Assembly (NCBI GenBank): GCA_020328135.1
Contig: JAIXNA010000014.1
Coordinates: 1 to 11,292, forward strand
Length of the DNA: 11,292 bases
DNA from: Candidatus Endomicrobiellum dinenymphae
Lineage (GTDB): Bacteria; Elusimicrobiota; Endomicrobiia; Endomicrobiales; Endomicrobiaceae
Reading direction: 5' to 3'
The position numbers and the translations under genes were made by a program. Under the pieces are notes generated by a model. That model worked only from the letters and a program-made list of their open reading frames with translations, was not told where the DNA came from and made no database searches. Numbering within the stretch: position 1 is the first letter of the stretch; every line of letters starts with the position of its first letter. Shown piece after piece: positions 7,191 through 11,292 of this stretch.

Positions 7191-7216
7191 TTGTTAAAGC
7201 GTGGACGCTTTAACAA
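7191..7216. terminator. Perfect 11-bp hairpin downstream of carB, possible terminator
   Basis: TTGTTAAAGCG and CGCTTTAACAA flank a 4-nt loop, the longest perfect stem in the window. It starts 67 nt after the carB stop codon. No clear T-tract follows on either strand, so it may instead act as a 3'-end protecting hairpin or be a member of a repeat family. No other candidate carB terminator is seen. Confidence 0.45.
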
Positions 7217-7282
7217 AATAAATATTGAATTTCTATTTATATACCATTCTGCGTTCATTATATAAACACTAAAATAAATTAA

Positions 7283-10200
7283 TTATAAACTGATACAATC
7301 CTCAATATTTTGCAATTCTAAGTAGGAGTCATAAGCTCTTAAATAAGCTATGGTTTTTTCAAGATTGGTTAATATTGAACAACCGCACTTAACGGCTGTT
7401 TTCCTTATTTCCGAATTATTGCTAAGCTCGTCAACACTTAAATTTTTATTTATATTTATAACAAAATCCACTTTGCCATCAATTATTATATCCACGGCTC
7501 TAGGATTGCGATTCCAATGAACAACATTAACTTTATAATAGCCTCTTTCTTCAAGATATTTTGCCGTACCTTTTGTCGCATATAGCGGAACGTCTAATTT
7601 ATAGAGATTGTCTATCACTTCCATAAATTTAACTTTATCTCTTTCTCTGCCCGTGCTTAAAAGAACGCCTTTTTTAGGTTTTTTTATCTGAGTTGCTTCC
7701 ATTGAAAGAAGCATAGCGTGATTAAATTTTTCGCCTAAGCAACCGACTTCTCCCGTGGATGCCATTTCTACGCCGACAATGGGGTCCGCGCCGTCTAGTC
7801 GCTGGAAACTAAACATCGAAGCTTTAACGCCAACATATGGTATTTCGCTTTCGTCAATTAATATCTTTTTTACTTTTTCATTGTTCATTACTTTGCATGA
7901 AAGTTCCGCAAGATTTACCCCTGAAACTTTTGAAATAAACGGGAATGACCTTGATGCTCTTGCATTGCATTCAATAACTTTAACATCGTTATCTTTAGCT
8001 ATAAACTGTATGTTGAAAGGACCGTTTAAATTGAGACCTTTCACTATTTTTCTTACTATATCTTTTATAACATTTACTGTGTGAGAATATATTTTTTGCG
8101 AGGGAAAGACCATCGTGGCATCGCCGCTATGAACACCGGCATTTTCAACATGTTCCGTAACAAGAGAAAGTATAACTTCGCCGTATTTTGCAACACCATC
8201 ACATTCAATCTCTTTTGCATCAAGAATAAATTTTGAAATAACAACAGGAAAGTCCGCTGAAATATCTTTTGTAAGAGACAAGTAATAATCCAAACTCTGT
8301 TTATCGTTTGCAACATTCATAAGAGTTCCAGAGAGAACAAAACTTGGACGAATTAAAACAGGAAATCCTACTTTTTCTATAAACTTTTCTATTTCTGAAA
8401 TAGAAACGGCTGAAGTCCACTCAGGCTGATCTATATCAAGTTTATCAAGCATCGCTGAGAATTTTTCTCTGTCTTCGGCGGCATCAACGCTCTTTTGGCT
8501 ATGCCCTAAAATATTCACTTTTGCTTCGCTTAAAGGCTGAATTAAATTATTAGGATTTTGTCCGCCCATACAGGCGATTACGCCTTTAGGATTTTCAATA
8601 TCTATAATGTCCAACACTCTTTCTGACGACAATTCTTCAAAATATAATCTGTCTGAAGCGCTATAGTCAGTTGATACAGTTTCGGGGTTACAGTTAATAA
8701 TAACGCTGTCATTTTTTTTATTTTTAAAATAACTGCTTGTCATAACGGAACACCAGTCAAACTCCAAACTACTTCCTATGCGATAACTGCCGCTTCCCAA
8801 AGTAATTATACTCTTTGCATTTTTCTTGGCAGAAACATCGCTGCGCATTCCGTCGTAAGTAAGATACAAATAATTAGATCTTGTAGGATATTCTGAAGAT
8901 GTGGTATCAATTTGTTTTACAACAGGCAAAATACCAAGTTTTTTTCTTAATTTTCTTACGCCAAAAGATAAAGTTCTTATTTGCTTTATACTGAGTTTAA
9001 CTCTACTGCTTAAACTCGCGGAAAGAAATATTTTTGTAAGTTGAAAATCTGAAAAACCTCTTGATTTTAAACGTTGTAAATGCTCTTTCGAAATCCGTTT
9101 AAAGGCATTATATAAATCTTGAGATGTAAAACCGTCTTGTTTTTCTTTTTGTTTGAAAAAATTAAATAATTCTGTTGCAACTTGCGCTAAATACAAAATA
9201 TGCGACAAAAACCAATAATCTATTTTTGTTTTTTCATATACATACTCAAGAGATTTCCCTCTCTTAAACGTTTCATAAACTGCAAAAACTCTCAAACTTG
9301 TGGGCGATAAAAGCTCTTTTTCGATATCTTCGTCAGAAGCATTATTGAAAATATTTGTAGTTATTCCCTCTTCGTTTTCATTTACCATTCTCATGGCTTT
9401 CTGAACAACCTCGCAGAAATTTCTTCCAATAGCCATAACTTCACCTACAGATTTCATTTGTGTGCCAAGATTTTTTGAAACTCCGCTAAACTTACTTAAA
9501 TCCCAACGCGGTACTTTTAAAGTAACGTAATCCAGCGATGGCTCATAAAATGCAGAAGTGGTGCCCGTAACCGGATTTTTAAGTTCCAAAAGATCAAAAC
9601 CTATGACTATTTTTGCGGCTATATAAGCGATAGGATATCCCGTGGCTTTGCTCGCCAACGCGCTCGAACGAGACAATCTTGCGTTAATTTCTATAACATA
9701 AAAACCGTAATCTTTAGGATTTAAAGCATACTGCACATTACACTCGCCAACAATACCAACGTTCTGCGCAATTTTAATTGCAGTATCTCTCAACATATTA
9801 TTTTCGGTATTGTTGATTGTTTGACACGGGGCAATAACTACGGAATCGCCAGTATGTATGCCCATAGGGTCAAAGTTTTCCATATTACATATAGTTATGG
9901 TATTTCCCGTTTTATCGCGCATTACTTCGTATTCTATTTCTTTCCAACCGTGAAGAGATTTTTCAATTAAAACCTGAGGAGATGTCATAAGGGCAGATTG
10001 AGTGAGCTTTTTCAGTTCTGAAGATGTTCTTGCAAGTCCGGAGCCTAATCCGCCAAGGGCGAATGCAGATCTTGTTATGACAGGATAACCAATTGTTTCA
10101 GCAGTTTTCAGCGCTTCTTCTACAGTAGAAACAGCGTGGCTTTTTGCTATAGGCGCATTTATAGATTTCATTTTTTGCGCAAAAAGTTCCCTATCCTCAG

Positions 10201-10597
10201 ACAGCTCAAGAGCGTCAACCTGAGTTCCCAAAACTTTTACGTTATATTTCTTCAAAACATCATTTTTTTCTAACGCTATAACACAGTTTAAAGATGTCTG
10301 TCCGCCAAAACTAGAAATAATTGCAACGGGCTTTTCAATTTTAATAATTTTTTCTACCCAAAAAGGAGTAATAGGATACAAATAAACTTTTTTGTTTGGA
10401 CCTTTATTTGTCTGAACTGAAGCAATGTTAGGATTAATAATTATTACCTCAAGACCTTCCTCTTCCAAAGCTTTCACAGCCTGAGATCCGGAATAATCAA
10501 ATTCCCCTGCTTGTCCTATAGACAAAGCCCCCGACCCAAGAAGAATAACTTTTTGCTTTTTTCCATTTTTTGGCAACAAGAAATCTAAAATCGGCAT
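7283..10597 (-). CDS. carB: Carbamoyl-phosphate synthase large subunit, CAD/CPS1-like type
   Basis: Makes carbamoyl phosphate from bicarbonate, ATP and ammonia; the ammonia normally comes from glutamine via the small subunit CarA, which is not in this window. 1104 residues, slightly longer than the usual ~1060-1080. Two homologous halves are seen: the first with GSGALSIGQAGEFDYSGSQA (21-40) and the ATP-grasp metal site E303/N305 in EINARLSRSSA, the second with GSGSYRIGSSLEFDWC (601-616) and E876/N878 in ECNARASRS. An oligomerisation region lies between (~430-560) and an MGS-like allosteric domain at ~975-1104. Many motifs match animal CAD/CPS1 rather than ordinary bacterial CarB: SIGQAGEFDYSGSQ, NPNIASVQT, GECNVQYAL, KVPRWDLSKF, SVGEVMAIGR, IGSSLEFDWC. 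All active-site motifs look intact. The ATG is preceded by a modest GA-rich site (AGAGAG, 5-6 nt away). Confidence 0.97.
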   Translation of the reverse strand: MPILDFLLPKNGKKQKVILLGSGALSIGQAGEFDYSGSQAVKALEEEGLEVIIINPNIASVQTNKGPNKKVYLYPITPFWVEKIIKIEKPVAIISSFGGQTSLNCVIALEKNDVLKKYNVKVLGTQVDALELSEDRELFAQKMKSINAPIAKSHAVSTVEEALKTAETIGYPVITRSAFALGGLGSGLARTSSELKKLTQSALMTSPQVLIEKSLHGWKEIEYEVMRDKTGNTITICNMENFDPMGIHTGDSVVIAPCQTINNTENNMLRDTAIKIAQNVGIVGECNVQYALNPKDYGFYVIEINARLSRSSALASKATGYPIAYIAAKIVIGFDLLELKNPVTGTTSAFYEPSLDYVTLKVPRWDLSKFSGVSKNLGTQMKSVGEVMAIGRNFCEVVQKAMRMVNENEEGITTNIFNNASDEDIEKELLSPTSLRVFAVYETFKRGKSLEYVYEKTKIDYWFLSHILYLAQVATELFNFFKQKEKQDGFTSQDLYNAFKRISKEHLQRLKSRGFSDFQLTKIFLSASLSSRVKLSIKQIRTLSFGVRKLRKKLGILPVVKQIDTTSSEYPTRSNYLYLTYDGMRSDVSAKKNAKSIITLGSGSYRIGSSLEFDWCSVMTSSYFKNKKNDSVIINCNPETVSTDYSASDRLYFEELSSERVLDIIDIENPKGVIACMGGQNPNNLIQPLSEAKVNILGHSQKSVDAAEDREKFSAMLDKLDIDQPEWTSAVSISEIEKFIEKVGFPVLIRPSFVLSGTLMNVANDKQSLDYYLSLTKDISADFPVVISKFILDAKEIECDGVAKYGEVILSLVTEHVENAGVHSGDATMVFPSQKIYSHTVNVIKDIVRKIVKGLNLNGPFNIQFIAKDNDVKVIECNARASRSFPFISKVSGVNLAELSCKVMNNEKVKKILIDESEIPYVGVKASMFSFQRLDGADPIVGVEMASTGEVGCLGEKFNHAMLLSMEATQIKKPKKGVLLSTGRERDKVKFMEVIDNLYKLDVPLYATKGTAKYLEERGYYKVNVVHWNRNPRAVDIIIDGKVDFVININKNLSVDELSNNSEIRKTAVKCGCSILTNLEKTIAYLRAYDSYLELQNIEDCISL

Positions 10598-10632
10598 ACT
10601 TTCTCTCTTATTTTCTATTTTTTACAAACAAT

Positions 10633-10788
10633 CTATACGCGACATAAATTATAATTAACAAAATACGTCGCCAACAATGACGGTCCCGCGGAAGCAATCG
10701 CTTTACCTGAAGCAAGAAACAAACCTATCCACCCTATGACCGCTAGCGAATATGCGTCTCGTTCAAGACCCTTTGTAAATGCTCGGCA
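10633..10788 (-). pseudogene. C-terminal remnant of a membrane protein
   Basis: The minus-strand frame is open from after a TGA at 10791-10789 to a TAG at 10635-10633, 51 codons. It contains FTKGLERDAYSLAVIGWIGL followed by FLASGKAIASAGPSLLATYF, a membrane-protein pattern with one or two spans and a Gly/Ser-rich turn like that of a secondary transporter. No start codon or ribosome binding site exists, and the upstream reading continues only in other frames, so it is a broken gene. Its end lies 35 nt before the carB start codon, suggesting a former tandem arrangement. I cannot name the family. Confidence 0.4.
10648..10677 (-). promoter_or_regulatory. Candidate carB promoter
   Basis: On the minus strand a perfect -10 box TATAAT (10653-10648) lies 18 nt after TTGTTG (10677-10672), a weak -35. 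Transcription would start near 10641, leaving a leader of about 44 nt. The promoter falls within the end of a decayed gene, so carB may have gained or kept its own promoter after that gene died. Confidence 0.5.
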
Positions 10789-10817
10789 TCATCCTACTAT
10801 TTCACGCGCTATAGCCC

Positions 10818-10915
10818 TTATTTATTAGCTTTTATGTCTGAAAATAAAACATTTTCCTTAGTTATTGCAATCACATCTGTTTCATATTTACCTGAGACTT
10901 CGTTATATCATTCAT
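10818..10915 (-). pseudogene. Coding remnant upstream of the membrane-protein remnant
   Basis: A minus-strand frame open from 10907 to a TAA at 10820-10818 reads YNEVSGKYETDVIAITKENV and continues LFSDIKANK. An ATG (10915-10913) lies just upstream in another frame, as expected after a small indel. It may be part of the same lost gene as 10633-10788 or a separate one. Function unknown. Confidence 0.3.
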
Positions 10916-10976
10916 TTTATTATCTTCAACCTACTAACCAATACAAACTTATCGCAAGGCAGGGATACACATAATA

Positions 10977-11007
10977 GGCTATTTGTTATATATCCTAATT
11001 CTAGCCC
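10977..11007. repeat. 31-nt direct repeat, copy 1
   Basis: Matches the copy at 11044-11074 at 30 of 31 positions; the one difference is T/C at the 13th base. The unit begins GGCTA and, one base before its end, carries TAGCC, so its ends are inverted. Confidence 0.9.
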
Positions 11008-11043
11008 GCCCTTCTTTCCATCGCTTATTGTAAAAACTTAGTT

Positions 11044-11074
11044 GGCTATTTGTTACATATCCTAATTCTAGCCC
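11044..11074. repeat. 31-nt direct repeat, copy 2
   Basis: Second copy of the repeat at 10977-11007, separated from it by 36 unrelated bases. Two copies alone do not establish a CRISPR array. The same DNA reads GYLLHILILA on the plus strand and GLELGYVTNS on the minus strand, so an internal duplication in a lost gene is an alternative origin. Confidence 0.9.
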
Positions 11075-11148
11075 AAAGCGACATTTTACCTATAGAGGAT
11101 TATATCATTACAAAGCGTTTAGTAAAAAGGAAGAAAGAAAGGAAGGGA

Positions 11149-11176
11149 TTTGACAAACCTAAACAAACCATGTAAC
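11149..11176 (+). promoter_or_regulatory. Candidate plus-strand promoter near the right edge
   Basis: A perfect -35 box TTGACA (11149-11154) is followed after 16 nt by TGTAAC (11171-11176), a 4-of-6 match to the -10 consensus. The predicted start is near 11183. No coding frame follows before the strong terminator at the window end, which makes the combination notable. Confidence 0.45.
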
Positions 11177-11182
11177 CCCTAC

Positions 11183-11292
11183 GGCGATTGTGATTGTACA
11201 GTCGTACTTTGTAGCGTATTAAACACGCTAAACGCTCAAGACGCAGCAAAACAAACGTTGTATCCGCTTAACTAGCTGGATACAGCGTTTTT
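11183..11292 (+). ncRNA. Candidate small RNA or transcription-attenuating leader
   Basis: About 110 nt between the candidate promoter and the terminator, with no obvious ORF. It can fold into successive hairpins: CGATTG with CAGTCG (11184-11189 with 11199-11204, including a G-U pair), TAGCGT with ACGCTA (11212-11217 with 11225-11230, 7-nt loop), and the terminator stem. It could be an independent small RNA, or the leader of a gene beyond the window controlled by attenuation. It matches no RNA family I can recognise. The evidence is only the arrangement of promoter, stems and terminator. Confidence 0.3.
11254..11292 (+). terminator. Strong Rho-independent terminator at the window end
   Basis: AACGTTGTATCC pairs with GGATACAGCGTT over 12 bp (one G-U pair), with GCT/AGC extending the stem inside the loop. 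TTTTT ends the stem on the plus strand and runs into the window edge. On the minus strand the stem is followed by TGTTTTG, so weak termination in that direction is also possible, which would shield carB from upstream transcription. Confidence 0.75.

Larger units (their letters stand above)
6018..7282. other. Long gene-poor region between carB and purF
   Basis: About 1.26 kb with no intact gene. It contains the minus-strand remnants and hairpins listed separately, plus the upstream region of purF, where I find no convincing -10/-35 pair. I looked for tRNA-like T-arms and riboswitch-like clusters and found none. The remnants all lie on the strand of purF and carB, suggesting that a longer minus-strand gene run existed here before decay. 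Confidence 0.6.

Noticed and set aside
8074..8316. 80-codon minus-strand open frame inside carB
   Set aside because: It is an out-of-frame shadow of carB, whose own frame is conserved across the same bases.
10977..11074. Calling the repeat pair a CRISPR array
   Set aside because: Only two copies, no cas gene in the window, and both strands of the repeat read as possible coding sequence; reported as a direct repeat instead.

Overview
The window looks like a piece of a low-GC, gene-eroding bacterial genome with an intracellular lifestyle. Three observations support this. It holds an intact nucleotide transporter of the ATP/ADP translocase (NTT/Tlc) family, which bacteria living inside eukaryotic cells typically carry. 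Its intergenic DNA is long and full of frame-broken protein remnants. The intact genes are housekeeping nucleotide genes. Keeping purF, pyrG and carB makes Rickettsia or Chlamydia unlikely. An Elusimicrobiota/Endomicrobia-type endosymbiont of gut protists fits best, but that is inference and was not tested.

Layout. 1-669 (+) is the 3' end of an open frame with a Ser/Thr/Pro-rich repetitive region and an unrecognised C-terminal domain; the 5' end lies outside the window. 670-1341 holds decayed coding DNA. 1342-2811 (-) is the NTT gene with a good ribosome binding site. 2812-3052 is a spacer with a perfect small hairpin. 3053-6017 (-) is a purF-pyrG operon with a 1-nt gap. 6018-7282 is about 1.26 kb without an intact gene; it holds several minus-strand remnants in shifting frames and several perfect hairpins. 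7283-10597 (-) is carB, of the type related to eukaryotic CAD/CPS1 rather than the usual bacterial CarB. 10598-11292 holds the carB promoter, a broken membrane-protein gene, a 31-nt direct repeat pair and, at the right edge, a + strand promoter-hairpin-terminator arrangement that could be a small RNA or leader.

How the genes fit together. CarB makes carbamoyl phosphate for pyrimidines (and arginine), PurF commits PRPP to purines, and PyrG converts UTP to CTP. The cell therefore appears to keep at least parts of de novo nucleotide synthesis while owning a nucleotide transporter, which suggests the transporter serves energy uptake (ATP for ADP) rather than replacing nucleotide synthesis. No complete novel system is evident. 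The best leads are the candidate small RNA at the right end, the CAD-like CarB, the repeat-rich partial protein at the left end, and the unidentified decayed gene at 6492-6869.
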